From assembly GCF_015752285.1 (NCBI RefSeq), contig NZ_JADOUY010000008.1, positions 1-64,000 on the forward strand: a stretch of 64,000 bases of DNA, written 5' to 3'. The translations under genes were made by a program, and so were the position numbers. Below the pieces are notes generated by a model that did not search any database, was not told the origin of the DNA, and worked only from the letters and a program-made list of their open reading frames with translations. Below are positions 17,804 to 26,510 of this stretch, piece by piece (the first letter of the stretch is position 1; each line of letters starts with the position of its first letter). This stretch comes from Mycetocola_A sp015752285. Lineage in GTDB: Bacteria > Actinomycetota > Actinomycetes > Actinomycetales > Microbacteriaceae.

Positions 17804-18859
17804 CTAGTGTGCGCCGAGTGCTGCGACGATCGCATCCCCGACATCCGCCGTCGAGCGGGTGCTGCCGGTCCTGGCAGCGATGTCGGAGGTGACCGCGCGG
17901 GTGACCGCTGCTGATTCGTCGGCGAGACCGAGGTGTTCGAGCAGGAGGGCCACCGAGAGGATGGCGGCGGTCGGGTCGGCCACCTGTTGTCCGGCGATGT
18001 CCGGGGCGGATCCGTGGACCGGCTCGAACATGCTCGGGAAGGTGCCGTCGGGGTTGATGTTGCCCGAGGCCGCCAGGCCGATGCCGCCGCTGATTGCGCC
18101 GGCGAGGTCGGTGAGAATGTCGCCGAAGAGGTTGTCCGTGACGATGACGTCAAATCTAGCAGGGTCGGTGACGAGGAAGATGGTCGCCGCATCGACGTGC
18201 AGGTAGTCGACGGCAACGGCGGGGAACTCGGCGGCGACTGCACGCACGATCCGCTGCCAGAGGCTCCCGGCGAACGTCAGCACGTTGGTCTTGTGCACGA
18301 GAGTGAGGCGACCACGGCGAGCGGATGCCTGTGCAAACGCGAACCGGACGACCCGTTCGACTCCGTATGCGGTGTTGACCGACACCTCGTTCGCGATCTC
18401 GTGCGGTGTTCCCTGCCTGATGGCACCACCGTTGCCGACATACGGGCCTTCGGTGCCTTCACGCACGACGACGAAGTCGACGGCTCCCGGGTCGGAGAGC
18501 GGACTCGGCACGCCGGGGTAGATGCGTGTCGGGCGCAGGTTCACGTAGTGGTCGAGGGAGAAACGGAGCTTCAGCAGCAGGCCGCGCTCGATGTTCGCGT
18601 CGGCCAGTCTCGGGTCGCCCGGCACGCCGCCGACCGCTCCGAGGAGGATGGCGTCGTGAGTGCCGATCGCCGCGAGGTCCTCATCGGTGAGCACGTCGCC
18701 CGTCGCGAGGAATCGCGCGGCGCCGAGCGAGAATTCCGTCGAATCGATGGTGACATCGCTGCCGGCCGTTGCGGCATCCAGTACCTTGACGGCCTCGGCG
18801 ATGACCTCGGGGCCGATCCCGTCTCCGGGGATGACCGCAAGCTTGACCTGACGCGACAT
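17804..18859 (-). CDS. leuB: 3-isopropylmalate dehydrogenase
   Basis: 351 residues, full length. AVIPGDGIGPEVIAEAVKVL is the start of the isocitrate/isopropylmalate dehydrogenase fold. The metal and substrate site is DNLFGDILTDLAGAISGGIG, and the NAD-binding loop is FEPVHGSAPDIAGQQVADP. It converts 3-isopropylmalate to 2-isopropyl-3-oxosuccinate in leucine synthesis. Shine-Dalgarno GATGGAG precedes ATG 18859. It is followed by ilvE. Confidence 0.97.
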   Translation of the reverse strand: MSRQVKLAVIPGDGIGPEVIAEAVKVLDAATAGSDVTIDSTEFSLGAARFLATGDVLTDEDLAAIGTHDAILLGAVGGVPGDPRLADANIERGLLLKLRFSLDHYVNLRPTRIYPGVPSPLSDPGAVDFVVVREGTEGPYVGNGGAIRQGTPHEIANEVSVNTAYGVERVVRFAFAQASARRGRLTLVHKTNVLTFAGSLWQRIVRAVAAEFPAVAVDYLHVDAATIFLVTDPARFDVIVTDNLFGDILTDLAGAISGGIGLAASGNINPDGTFPSMFEPVHGSAPDIAGQQVADPTAAILSVALLLEHLGLADESAAVTRAVTSDIAARTGSTRSTADVGDAIVAALGAH

Positions 18860-18994
18860 GAACGCTCCATCTTCGGCACGAGTGTGGGATTTCAGACCCG
18901 TTCAGCCTATCGCCCGGCGTCTGGGCCCGACGCACGCGTCGCATGCCCGGTGACCTCACTCGACAGCGGGGGCGGCGCAGGCGACGGCTGTGCT

Positions 18995-20522
18995 CTAACG
19001 CACGCGGCGCAGGGCCACTCCGGCGACGACACCGGCTGCGACGATCAGCGCGAAACCGATCCACGCCGCGAAGCCGACACCGCTGTCGAACGCCATCCGT
19101 GCCGATTCGAGCAGCGCGTTGCCGGCCGGACCGGGAAGCTCGCCGGCAACGGAGACAGCACCACCGAGGGTTTCTCCCGCAGCGGACTGCTGCTCGGCGT
19201 CGAGTCCGGCCGGCAGTACGACGTTGTTCCGGTAGGAGGCGGTGAGGATCGACCCCAGAATGGCGGTGCCGAGAACCGCACCGAGCTCGTATGCGGTCTC
19301 GGACACCGCAGACGCTGCTCCGGCTTTCTCGGCCGGAGCGCTGGCAAGAATGAGCTCGTTCGACACGGTCTCAGCCGCTCCGATACCCAAACCCAGCGCC
19401 ACGAATGCCAGGGCGATGCCGAGAACGTCGACGTCTCCCCCGGTGATCGCGATGGCTCCGTAGCCGAACGCCGAGAAGGCGAGAGCCGACGGCACAACGA
19501 CCGACGGACGCACCCGCGCGGCGATCGGCACGATGACGAGACCGGCGATGATCATCACGACGAGGCCGGGCACGAGGGCGAGCCCTGCCTCGAGGGGTGA
19601 GAGCCCGAGCACGAGCTGCAGGTGCTGTGACACGAAGAACAGTCCGCCGACGAGCGCGGTGACGCTGAGCAGGTTGATCAGCACTGCGCCGCTGAACGAT
19701 GCCTGACGGAAGAGCGCCATGTCGAGCATGGGCGTCTCGAGGCGGCCCTGGCGGCGAACGAAAAGCACGCCGGCGGTCAGCCCGATCGCGATGGCAGCGA
19801 TCGCGATGACGTCGATTCCGTCGGTGGCGATGTGCTTGATCCCGAACACGACGGGCAGCATCGTCACCAGAGACAGGAGGATGCTCGGCACGTCGAGCTT
19901 GCCCGGGTGCGGGTCACGAGACTCGGGCACGAGGAAGGGGGCAAGGGCGAAGAGGGGCAGCAGCACGGGGATCGCGATGAGAAAGACCGAGCCCCACCAG
20001 AGGTTCTCGAGCAGGATGCCGCCGATCACCGGTCCGAGTGCGCTTCCGGCAGCGAATCCACTCGCCCACACCGCGATCGCCAGCCGACGCTGTTCCCGGT
20101 TGAGGAAGATGCTGCGGATGAGGGACAGGGTCGACGGCATCAGCATGGCGCCGAAGAACCCGAGCGCTGCCCTCGCTGCGATGAGCAACTCGATTGACGG
20201 AGCGAACGCTGCGACGACCGACACGATCCCGAATCCCGCCGAACCGATGAGGAGCAGCTTCTTGCGTCCGATTCGGTCGCCGAGGCTCCCCATCGACACG
20301 AGCAGGCCGGCGAGCACGAGCGGGTAGATGTCGATCATCCAGAGCAACGAGGTTCCGCTCGGCGTCAGATCCTCGGAGATCGCCGGGAGCGCGAAGTTCA
20401 GCACCGTGTTGTCGACGGAGACGAGGAGTACCGGCAGCATCAACACCGCGAGCGCCGCCCATCCGCGAGCGCCGACCCGGTCGGGAGGGACCACAGAGTG
20501 GCTGGCGGTTGCTGAAGCGGTC
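18995..20522 (-). CDS. MFS transporter, DHA2 (14-segment) multidrug efflux type
   Basis: About 508 residues with 14 predicted membrane segments. The DHA2 antiporter signatures are present: SVDNTVLNFALPAISEDL (motif D1), MGSLGDRIGRKKLLLIG (motif A), and ALGPVIGGILLENLWWG (motif C, G-P-x-x-G-G). Homologues export quinolones, dyes or other drugs by proton antiport. The start is GTG at 20522-20524. It is divergent from a TetR-type regulator with a shared 16-base operator, so it is most likely repressed by that protein until a drug binds. Confidence 0.92.
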
Positions 20523-20563
20523 ACGACCGGAGTCCTTGGGTTCGAAGATTGGCGGTTCTACTG

Positions 20564-20579
20564 TACCGACTGGACGGTA
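20564..20579. promoter_or_regulatory. TetR-type operator between the MFS efflux gene and its regulator
   Basis: TACCGACTGGACGGTA is a near-perfect 16-base palindrome (TACCG/CGGTA arms). It overlaps TATAGT, the -10 box of the regulator, and a TACAGT box facing the MFS gene, so one bound repressor would block both promoters. Confidence 0.8.
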
Positions 20580-20589
20580 TAGTTGCAAC

Positions 20590-21180
20590 ATGTCGCTTTC
20601 CTCCTCTCGCTACGATGGCGGGATGCCGCGCCCCGATTCCGCTCGCGACCGCATCCTCGTCGCCTACGAAGACCTCCTCATCGAATCCGGTGAGCGGGGC
20701 GCCACCCTGGAGGCGGTCGCCGCCAGGGCGGGCGTGTCAAAGGGCGGGTTGCTCTATCACTTCGGGTCGAAGGATGCCCTCACCGAGGGGCTCATCGATC
20801 GCCTTCTCGCCCTGACCGAAGAAGACGTCGTGCTGATGCAGGCTGCTCCGGCCGGTGTGGTGGACTACATGGTCCGCACCTCGGTGAATGTGGGCTCCGC
20901 GTTCGACCGTGCTCTCATCGCTGCCGCACGTCTCGCGCAGACGTCCGACCCTCGAGCCAGCACAGCGCTTGCGTCCATCCGTGACCGCTGGCTCGGCATC
21001 GTCACCGAGGCAACGGGCGACGAGACCCTCGCCCGTGCGATCGTGCTGATCAGCGATGGGCTCTACTACAATTCCGCGCTCCTGGGCATGAGCACGGCTG
21101 GCGCGGAAGACACCTCCGAGGAGAGGCTCGACCAGTTGATCGCCGTCATTGCACGCCTCGGGGGCCATACCACAGGCTGA
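20590..21180 (+). CDS. TetR family transcriptional regulator
   Basis: 196 residues from ATG 20590. The N-terminal HTH is GATLEAVAARAGVSKGGLLY followed by HFGSKDALTEGL, the standard TetR signature. The C-terminal domain (TSVNVGSAFDRALIAAARLA, then ISDGLYYNSALLG) is a variable ligand-binding bundle. The start is set by TATAGT placed six bases upstream, which gives a leaderless transcript; a second ATG at 20623 is possible. It likely autoregulates and represses the divergent DHA2 efflux gene through the palindrome between them. Confidence 0.92.
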   Translation: MSLSSSRYDGGMPRPDSARDRILVAYEDLLIESGERGATLEAVAARAGVSKGGLLYHFGSKDALTEGLIDRLLALTEEDVVLMQAAPAGVVDYMVRTSVNVGSAFDRALIAAARLAQTSDPRASTALASIRDRWLGIVTEATGDETLARAIVLISDGLYYNSALLGMSTAGAEDTSEERLDQLIAVIARLGGHTTG

Positions 21181-21289
21181 ATCCCAGCGCGCTGTCACGG
21201 AGCGCCCCTAGCACGGTTCTCGCGAATGCCCCTAGTGTGATGGTCAACCAGGCATCTTGTGGATGTCGACCAGAAAGGGAGCAATCACG

Positions 21290-21538
21290 ATGAGTATCGG
21301 TTTGGGCATTTTTCTTCTCGCCATCGGGGCGATCCTCACGTTTGCGGTCAACGTCACCGTGGAGTGGATCGATCTCGATCTGATCGGCTGGATCCTCATG
21401 GGCGCCGGTCTCGTGGTGACCATCATCGGCATCGCGCTCATGACCAGAAAGCGTCGTTCAGTGACGACCACCCGCACCGGCGTCGACCCCGCGACCGGCA
21501 CCAGGATCAACACGGCAGAGCGCAACGACTCGCTCTGA
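21290..21538 (+). CDS. Small two-segment membrane protein (DUF6458-like)
   Basis: 82 residues from ATG 21290 with AAAGGGAG upstream. Two hydrophobic segments (MSIGLGIFLLAIGAILTFAV and IGWILMGAGLVVTIIGIALM) are joined by a short acidic loop (TVEWIDLDL), with a cationic, polar tail. This layout is common in actinobacteria and corresponds to the family named DUF6458. No function is known. Confidence 0.8.
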   Translation: MSIGLGIFLLAIGAILTFAVNVTVEWIDLDLIGWILMGAGLVVTIIGIALMTRKRRSVTTTRTGVDPATGTRINTAERNDSL

Positions 21539-21551
21539 CCGTCGGGCAGTA

Positions 21552-21592
21552 AGTAAGAGGGGCACCGCGGATTCCGCGGTGCCCCTCTTACT
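21552..21592. terminator. Bidirectional terminator with a perfect 19-bp stem
   Basis: Positions 21552-21570 and 21574-21592 are perfect inverted copies around an ATT loop. It separates the DUF6458-like gene (plus) from serA (minus) and serves both. Confidence 0.9.
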
Positions 21593-21606
21593 GTGTCCAG
21601 GTGTGG

Positions 21607-23199
21607 TTACTGTTCGGTGATCTCGATCGCACGGAGCACGCTCGCGTCGATGTCTGAACCGACCGCGTCGAGGATGGCATCCGGCACCGGTGAGTCGACG
21701 GTCAGTACGCTGAGCGCCTGCCCGCCGGCTTCACGCCGGGCGATCTGCATGCCGGCGATGTTGATCGAGGCTTCACCGAACCGACGACCGTAGACCGCGA
21801 CGATTCCGGGGCGGTCGGTGTAGAGCATCACGATGTGGTGCCTTGCGATGGGCACCTCGACGTCGTATCCGTTGATCTCGACAAGCTTCTCGATCTGCTT
21901 GGTGCCGGTGAGCGTTCCTGACACGGAGATCTGCGAACCATCGCTGAGTGCACCGCGCAGGGTGATGACGTTGCGGTACTCCTCACTGTCCGGGTCGGTG
22001 AGGAGACGAACGACGATACCGCGCTGTTCGGCGAGGAGCGGCGCGTTGACGTACGAGACCGTCTCGCTGACGATGTTCGTGAAGATCCCCTTGAGAGCGG
22101 CGAGCTTGAGCACGCTGACGTCGTAGTCGTTGAGTTCGCCGTGCACCTCGACATCGACGCTGGTGAGCGGTGAGTGAGCGAGCGACGCGAAGATCTGGCC
22201 GAGCTTCTCCACCAGCGGGATGCCAGGACGCACGTACGGGTCGATGACCCCGCCGGCAACGTTCACGGCATCCGGAACGAGCTCGCCACCGAGAGCGAGT
22301 CGTACAGAGCGGGCAACAGACACACCGGCCTTCTCCTGGGCCTCGTCGGTCGACGCACCCAGGTGCGGGGTGACGATGATGTTCGGCAGGCTGAGGAGCG
22401 CGTCGTTGGTGGGCGGCTCCGAGACGAAGACGTCAAGCCCTGCCCCCGCGATCGTGCCGGTGATGAGCGCCTCGTGCAAAGCGTCTTCGTCGATGAGCCC
22501 TCCGCGAGCGACGTTGACGATGTATGCGGTCGGCTTCATCAGCGCGAGCTGAGCTGTGCTGATCATGCCGGTGGTCTCGGGCGTCTTCGGCATGTGGATG
22601 CTGATGAAGTCCGAACGTTCGAGAAGTTCGTCGAGAGTGACGAGTTGCACACCGAGCTGCTGGGCGCGCGCGCTCGTGACATACGGGTCGTATGCGACGA
22701 TGTTCGTGCCGAAGGCCTGCAACCTCGCAGTGATGAGGGCGCCGATACGGCCGAGGCCGATGATGCCGATCGTCTTCTCGTACAGTTCGGTTCCGGTGTA
22801 TTTCGACCGCTTCCACTGGCCCTGGGCGAGCGCGTTATGCGCCTGCGGGATGTGGCGGGCGAGGCTGAGGATGTGACCGACCGTGAGCTCGGCAGCCGAG
22901 ATGATGTTCGACGTCGGAGCGTTGACCACCATGACGCCTGCGCTGGTCGCCGCCTTGATGTCGACATTGTCGAGGCCGACTCCCGCCCGTGCGATGACTT
23001 TGAGCTGAGGCGCGGCGGCAAGCGCTTCGGCATCGACGCTGGTTGCCGATCGGACCAGGATCGCGTGTGCATCGGCGAGCGAGGCCAGGAGTGCGGGCCG
23101 GTCGGTGCCGTCCACCTGGCGGATGTCGAAATCGGGCCCGAGGGCGTCGACGGTTGCTGGGGAGAGTTCTTCGGCGATCAGTACGACCGGTTTTGACAC
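21607..23199 (-). CDS. serA: D-3-phosphoglycerate dehydrogenase
   Basis: About 530 residues, the long (type 1) form. The NAD-binding loop is IGIIGLGRIGALITARL; catalytic residues lie in NVARGGLIDEDAL (Arg), in the following SEPP segment (Glu) and in TPHLGASTDEAQ (His). After the catalytic part comes an ASB-like domain and a C-terminal ACT domain (DRPGIVAVYGRRFGEASINI), so serine feedback is likely. It begins serine synthesis from 3-phosphoglycerate. GTG 23199 with AAAGGA upstream is chosen over TTG 23220. Confidence 0.96.
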   Translation of the reverse strand: MSKPVVLIAEELSPATVDALGPDFDIRQVDGTDRPALLASLADAHAILVRSATSVDAEALAAAPQLKVIARAGVGLDNVDIKAATSAGVMVVNAPTSNIISAAELTVGHILSLARHIPQAHNALAQGQWKRSKYTGTELYEKTIGIIGLGRIGALITARLQAFGTNIVAYDPYVTSARAQQLGVQLVTLDELLERSDFISIHMPKTPETTGMISTAQLALMKPTAYIVNVARGGLIDEDALHEALITGTIAGAGLDVFVSEPPTNDALLSLPNIIVTPHLGASTDEAQEKAGVSVARSVRLALGGELVPDAVNVAGGVIDPYVRPGIPLVEKLGQIFASLAHSPLTSVDVEVHGELNDYDVSVLKLAALKGIFTNIVSETVSYVNAPLLAEQRGIVVRLLTDPDSEEYRNVITLRGALSDGSQISVSGTLTGTKQIEKLVEINGYDVEVPIARHHIVMLYTDRPGIVAVYGRRFGEASINIAGMQIARREAGGQALSVLTVDSPVPDAILDAVGSDIDASVLRAIEITEQ

Positions 23200-23287
23200 A
23201 GGGACATCCTTTGTTGGCAACGGGGAGGCCGGGCGTCGCAGCCGTCGGGACGCACGTGCTCCAACTTTACTTGACCCTACGGGGGTG

Positions 23288-23638
23288 TTACGTCAGCACC
23301 GATCCGATGCCGAAGAGGGCGAGGAGGCTCAGCGAGATCGCTGCCACCGCCCCGAGCCCGGCGAGATAGAGGAGGATCTGGGCGAGCGCGTCCCGGCGCC
23401 TGCCGAGCAGATACGCGAGAACGAAGACCGCGACGGGGATCAGGATGCCGGCGATCAGCACCACCCAGCCGACGCCGTTGATGCTGGTTTCCAGCCCGGA
23501 TGCCACGATGCTCACCCCGGCGAGATTTCCGACGGCTTCCCAGACGTCCCAGGCGAAGAGCAGACCGAAGAGGATGGCCAGGGTGAGGGTGAGCCAGACC
23601 GGCGTGCCGCGCCGTTCGACCGTCGTTTCGGCGCTCAT
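23288..23638 (-). CDS. Integral membrane protein, unknown function
   Basis: 116 residues from ATG 23638. Three or four hydrophobic segments are present (VWLTLTLAILFGLLFAWDVW, then VGWVVLIAGILIPVAVFVLA, then a C-terminal LALFGIG segment). A short charged loop LGRRRDALAQ sits between the last two. Its start overlaps the stop of the next upstream gene by four bases, so the pair is translationally coupled. I recognise no family. Confidence 0.75.
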   Translation of the reverse strand: MSAETTVERRGTPVWLTLTLAILFGLLFAWDVWEAVGNLAGVSIVASGLETSINGVGWVVLIAGILIPVAVFVLAYLLGRRRDALAQILLYLAGLGAVAAISLSLLALFGIGSVLT

Positions 23639-24105
23639 GCCGCTCCCCCGGCGACGATGAATGGCCAGGGCGCGAGAACCACGACGCCGGCGAGCAGAAT
23701 GACGAACCGTGGACGGAGCGAACGCGAGGCGCGGGTGAGCCAGAACGTGGCGCCGATCCACAGCGCGGGGGCCAGCACTGCGAATGCGAGTCCGACGGTG
23801 TGCATGGCGGCGCCGACGACGTCCGTCGGCGCGACACTGTTGCGCTGCACGGCGATGAGCCAGCCAATCGTGTAGAGCAGGTAGATTCCGGCGAGGATCC
23901 CGAAGGTGACGAGGGCGACCGAACTCATCTGACTGGCGCCGGATGTCTTCTCGGTGGCGGGAGCAGCGACCTGGCCGGGCTTGCCGACGACCTTCCAGCC
24001 GCCGGAGATGCGGGGACTCTTCTGGCGTTCCCCTGTGGCAGGTTCAGTTGCCTCGGGGTCGCCTGCCCAGGTCAGTGCGTCGTCGTCGGGGTGGTCGGAA
24101 CTCAT
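23635..24105 (-). CDS. Membrane protein with acidic N-terminus, unknown function
   Basis: 156 residues from ATG 24105. The first 65 residues are polar (SSDHPDDDALTWAGDPEATE) and probably cytoplasmic and disordered. Three hydrophobic segments follow (VALVTFGILAGIYLLYTIGW, then a segment containing VGLAFAVLAPALWIGATFWL, then FVILLAGVVVLAPWPFIVAG). It forms a two-gene unit with the 116-residue membrane protein. Homologues occur next to serA-like genes in related genomes as far as I recall, but no role is known. Confidence 0.75.
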   Translation of the reverse strand: MSSDHPDDDALTWAGDPEATEPATGERQKSPRISGGWKVVGKPGQVAAPATEKTSGASQMSSVALVTFGILAGIYLLYTIGWLIAVQRNSVAPTDVVGAAMHTVGLAFAVLAPALWIGATFWLTRASRSLRPRFVILLAGVVVLAPWPFIVAGGAA

Positions 24106-24134
24106 GCCTGTCAGCGTACCGGCGATCCCACCCT

Positions 24135-24204
24135 CACGAGATCGCAATAGCGCACCTCAAACGAGCCGATCAGAGGCTTTTGGGTGCGTGAGTGCGATCT
24201 CGTG
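24135..24204. repeat. Palindromic intergenic repeat, copy 1
   Basis: Perfect 12-base arms CACGAGATCGCA and TGCGATCTCGTG enclose an inner imperfect stem (CGCACCTCAAACGAGCC against its counterpart) around GATC. It covers the last 35 bases of cutC, including its stop. A related copy in inverted order lies at 26376-26443. Confidence 0.75.
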
Positions 24205-24967
24205 CGGCAGCCACCGCGCGCGCAACGAGCTCCGGATCGGTCACGTCATGCCCGTCGTCGCCTCCGCCGGGTCCGCTGCCGAAGGAGCGGTCTGCTGCCG
24301 CGCGGGCGGAGAGGTGGATGGCGTCGACGCCGACTGCGGCGAGAGACGGGATCGACTCGACCGTCACTCCCCCGCCGGCCATGATCTCGACCCGACCGTC
24401 GGATTCACTCACGAACCCGGCGAGTACCGCGAGACCGTCCGCACTGGATTTCGCACGGCCAGAGGTGAGAACACGATGTACCCCGAGGTCGGCGAGTTCG
24501 GAGATCAGGCCAGGCCGCTCGGTCGCTCTGTCGACGGCACGGTGGAAGGTCACGGTGAGGTCGCCTGCCGCCATCAGGAGGCTCTCGAGCGTTCTCCGGT
24601 CGAGTTCGCCGTCCTCGGTGAGCGCTCCGATCACCACGCCGGCCACTCCGAGCGCCGCCAGCTCGGCGATGTCGTCAGCCATGACATCCCTCTCGCCGCG
24701 TGAGAAGACGAAGTCACCCGGGCGAGGACGAACGAGTACGTGGACGTCGTCTGCCCCCGCTCTCCGGGCATCCTGCACAGCAGCCCTGACGGCACCGAAC
24801 GATGGCGTGAGACCGCCGAGGTCGAGCGCGGTGCAGAGTTCCACCCTGGTGGCACCCGCAGCCCGCGCGACGCACGCACCATCAACGCCCTGCACGGCGA
24901 TTTCGACGTCAAGTCCGTGTCGTCCGACGGGACGCGTGCCTGGAGCGGGGTCGCGGGTCGAATCCAT
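24170..24967 (-). CDS. cutC: CutC family copper homeostasis protein
   Basis: 265 residues. CutC signatures are visible: VEIAVQGVDGACVARAAGAT, RVELCTALDLGGLTPSFGAV, VHVLVRPRPGDFVFSRGE, TVTFHRAVDRA and VLTSGRAKSSADGLAVLAG, forming a TIM barrel. The family was linked to copper tolerance in E. coli, but the evidence for direct copper binding is weak and the real activity is unclear. ATG 24967 follows a TAGGTT box at seven bases, suggesting a leaderless mRNA. The C-terminus is encoded inside a palindromic repeat. Confidence 0.9.
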   Translation of the reverse strand: MDSTRDPAPGTRPVGRHGLDVEIAVQGVDGACVARAAGATRVELCTALDLGGLTPSFGAVRAAVQDARRAGADDVHVLVRPRPGDFVFSRGERDVMADDIAELAALGVAGVVIGALTEDGELDRRTLESLLMAAGDLTVTFHRAVDRATERPGLISELADLGVHRVLTSGRAKSSADGLAVLAGFVSESDGRVEIMAGGGVTVESIPSLAAVGVDAIHLSARAAADRSFGSGPGGGDDGHDVTDPELVARAVAAARDRTHAPKSL

Positions 24968-24974
24968 GCCCCAG

Positions 24975-24980
24975 AACCTA
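24975..24980 (-). promoter_or_regulatory. -10 element TAGGTT of cutC (leaderless)
   Basis: TAGGTT on the minus strand ends seven bases before ATG 24967. Confidence 0.5.
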
Positions 24981-25070
24981 CACCGTGCGCCGTGAAGCAA
25001 CATCGCCGGAAACATGGATGCCGTAACGTCGTGCCCAGTCCCGCCCGCACCCTGCTCGTGAAAGGACCGT

Positions 25071-26369
25071 ATGAGCACCGCAGCACTCCCCTCCCCCGAC
25101 TTCGCGTGGTTCGACCGCGGCCGGCTGGGCCTTTTCATCCACTGGGGCGTCTACGCCCTCCCGGCGAGGCACGAATGGGTGCAGAACCGGGAGCACATCC
25201 GCCCGGAGGACTACGAGATCTACAGCGAACATTTCGATCCCGACCTGTTCGACGCGCGGGGGTTGGCGCGACAGGCCAGAGAAGCCGGCTTCACCTACGC
25301 CGTGCTGACGACGAAGCACCATGACGGCTTCTGCCTCTGGGATTCCACTCTCACCGATTACACGGCACCGCGAACCCGAGCCGGCCGCGACCTCGTACGC
25401 GAGTTCGTCGATGCCTTCCGGGCCGAAGGCCTCCGCATCGGCTTCTATCATTCCCTCATCGACTGGCACCACCCCGACTTCACCGTCGACGGCGTTCACC
25501 CCCTGCGCGACGATCCGGCCGAGGTGAGCCTCAACGGCGAACGGGATCTCGGTGTGTACCGGAAGTACCTGCACGGCCAGGTGCGTGAACTCCTCACCGG
25601 ATACGGACAGGTGGATTACCTCTTCTTCGACTTCAGCTACTCGCAGGGCATCGGCGGTCTGCCTGGCAAGGGCGCCGCCGAGTGGGGGTCTGCAGAACTC
25701 CTCACGCTGATTCGCGACCTCCAGCCCGGATGCATCGTCAACGACCGGCTCGAACTCGGCGGAGACGTCGCCACTCCCGAGCAGTACCAGCCGGTCGTGA
25801 CCCCGACGGATGACTCGGGGAACCCGGTGCGGTGGGAGGCCTGCCAGACTCTCAACGGAAGCTGGGGCTACGATCGCGACAATCTCAACGACAAGTCCAG
25901 TGACCTCCTCCTCCGGATGCTGGTCGACACCGTTTCGAAGAACGGCAACATGCTGCTCAACATCGGACCGGATGCCCGTGGCGCGATCGACGCCCGCACC
26001 CAGGAGCGGCTCACGGACCTGGCATCGTGGTTCCGGCTGCACGGTCGTTCCATCTACGGGGCCGGGCCGAGCGAGTTCTCACCGCCAACCGACATCCGCT
26101 ACACCCAGAATGGCGACCGGCTCTACGTGCACGTGTTCGCCTGGCCGTTCGTGCACCTCCACCTCCCGGGGCTCGGCGGTCGGGTCCGTTACGCCCAGTT
26201 ACTGGCCGACGGATCGGAGGTCCCGTTCCAGGTGCACCTGCCTGACCACGACCAACCGAACCAGCACACCCAGCCCGTCGGCCTGGGCAGAGACACGGTG
26301 ACCCTTCACCTGCCTGTGCGTGCTCCGAACACCCCTGTACCGGTGATCGAGATCTTCCTCACATCCTGA
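25071..26369 (+). CDS. Alpha-L-fucosidase (GH29), cytoplasmic
   Basis: 432 residues. GH29 hallmarks are in order: FDRGRLGLFIHWGVYALPAR, FTYAVLTTKHHDGFCLWDS, GLRIGFYHSLIDWHHPDF and YGQVDYLFFDFSYSQGIGG, where the Asp is the expected nucleophile region; NGNMLLNIGPDARG closes the barrel. A short beta domain follows. No signal peptide is present, so it should act in the cytoplasm on imported fucosylated oligosaccharides. No transporter or fucose catabolism gene is nearby. AAAGGA precedes the ATG. Confidence 0.92.
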   Translation: MSTAALPSPDFAWFDRGRLGLFIHWGVYALPARHEWVQNREHIRPEDYEIYSEHFDPDLFDARGLARQAREAGFTYAVLTTKHHDGFCLWDSTLTDYTAPRTRAGRDLVREFVDAFRAEGLRIGFYHSLIDWHHPDFTVDGVHPLRDDPAEVSLNGERDLGVYRKYLHGQVRELLTGYGQVDYLFFDFSYSQGIGGLPGKGAAEWGSAELLTLIRDLQPGCIVNDRLELGGDVATPEQYQPVVTPTDDSGNPVRWEACQTLNGSWGYDRDNLNDKSSDLLLRMLVDTVSKNGNMLLNIGPDARGAIDARTQERLTDLASWFRLHGRSIYGAGPSEFSPPTDIRYTQNGDRLYVHVFAWPFVHLHLPGLGGRVRYAQLLADGSEVPFQVHLPDHDQPNQHTQPVGLGRDTVTLHLPVRAPNTPVPVIEIFLTS

Positions 26370-26375
26370 GCGCCC

Positions 26376-26443
26376 GCGAGAGTTCAGTTTCGCACCCAAG
26401 ACGCCCCGATCGGGCTGTTTTAGGTGCTCGATTGCGATCTCGC
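26376..26443. repeat. Palindromic intergenic repeat, copy 2 (inverted)
   Basis: The right half, read on the minus strand, is GCGAGATCGCAAT followed by GAGCACCTAAAACAGCC and GATC, matching the left half of copy 1. The left half matches copy 1's right half. The outer arm is degenerate on one side (GCGAGAGTTCAG). Confidence 0.7.
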
Positions 26444-26458
26444 ACAGCCGCCGCACGC

Positions 26459-26494
26459 ACGAACGGCCCCCACCGCAAGGCGAGGGCCGTTCGT
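26459..26494. terminator. Bidirectional terminator between the fucosidase gene and ilvC
   Basis: ACGAACGGCCC (26459-26469) and GGGCCGTTCGT (26484-26494) form an 11-bp perfect stem with a 14-base loop between two convergent genes. Confidence 0.75.
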
Positions 26495-26510
26495 CACGGG
26501 TGACCGTGAA

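Noticed and set aside
17933..19600. Very long plus-strand frame (555 residues) opposite leuB and the MFS gene
   Set aside because: It is the antisense shadow of two clear genes; high GC makes such frames long. Composition is Arg/Asp/Gly-rich without domains.
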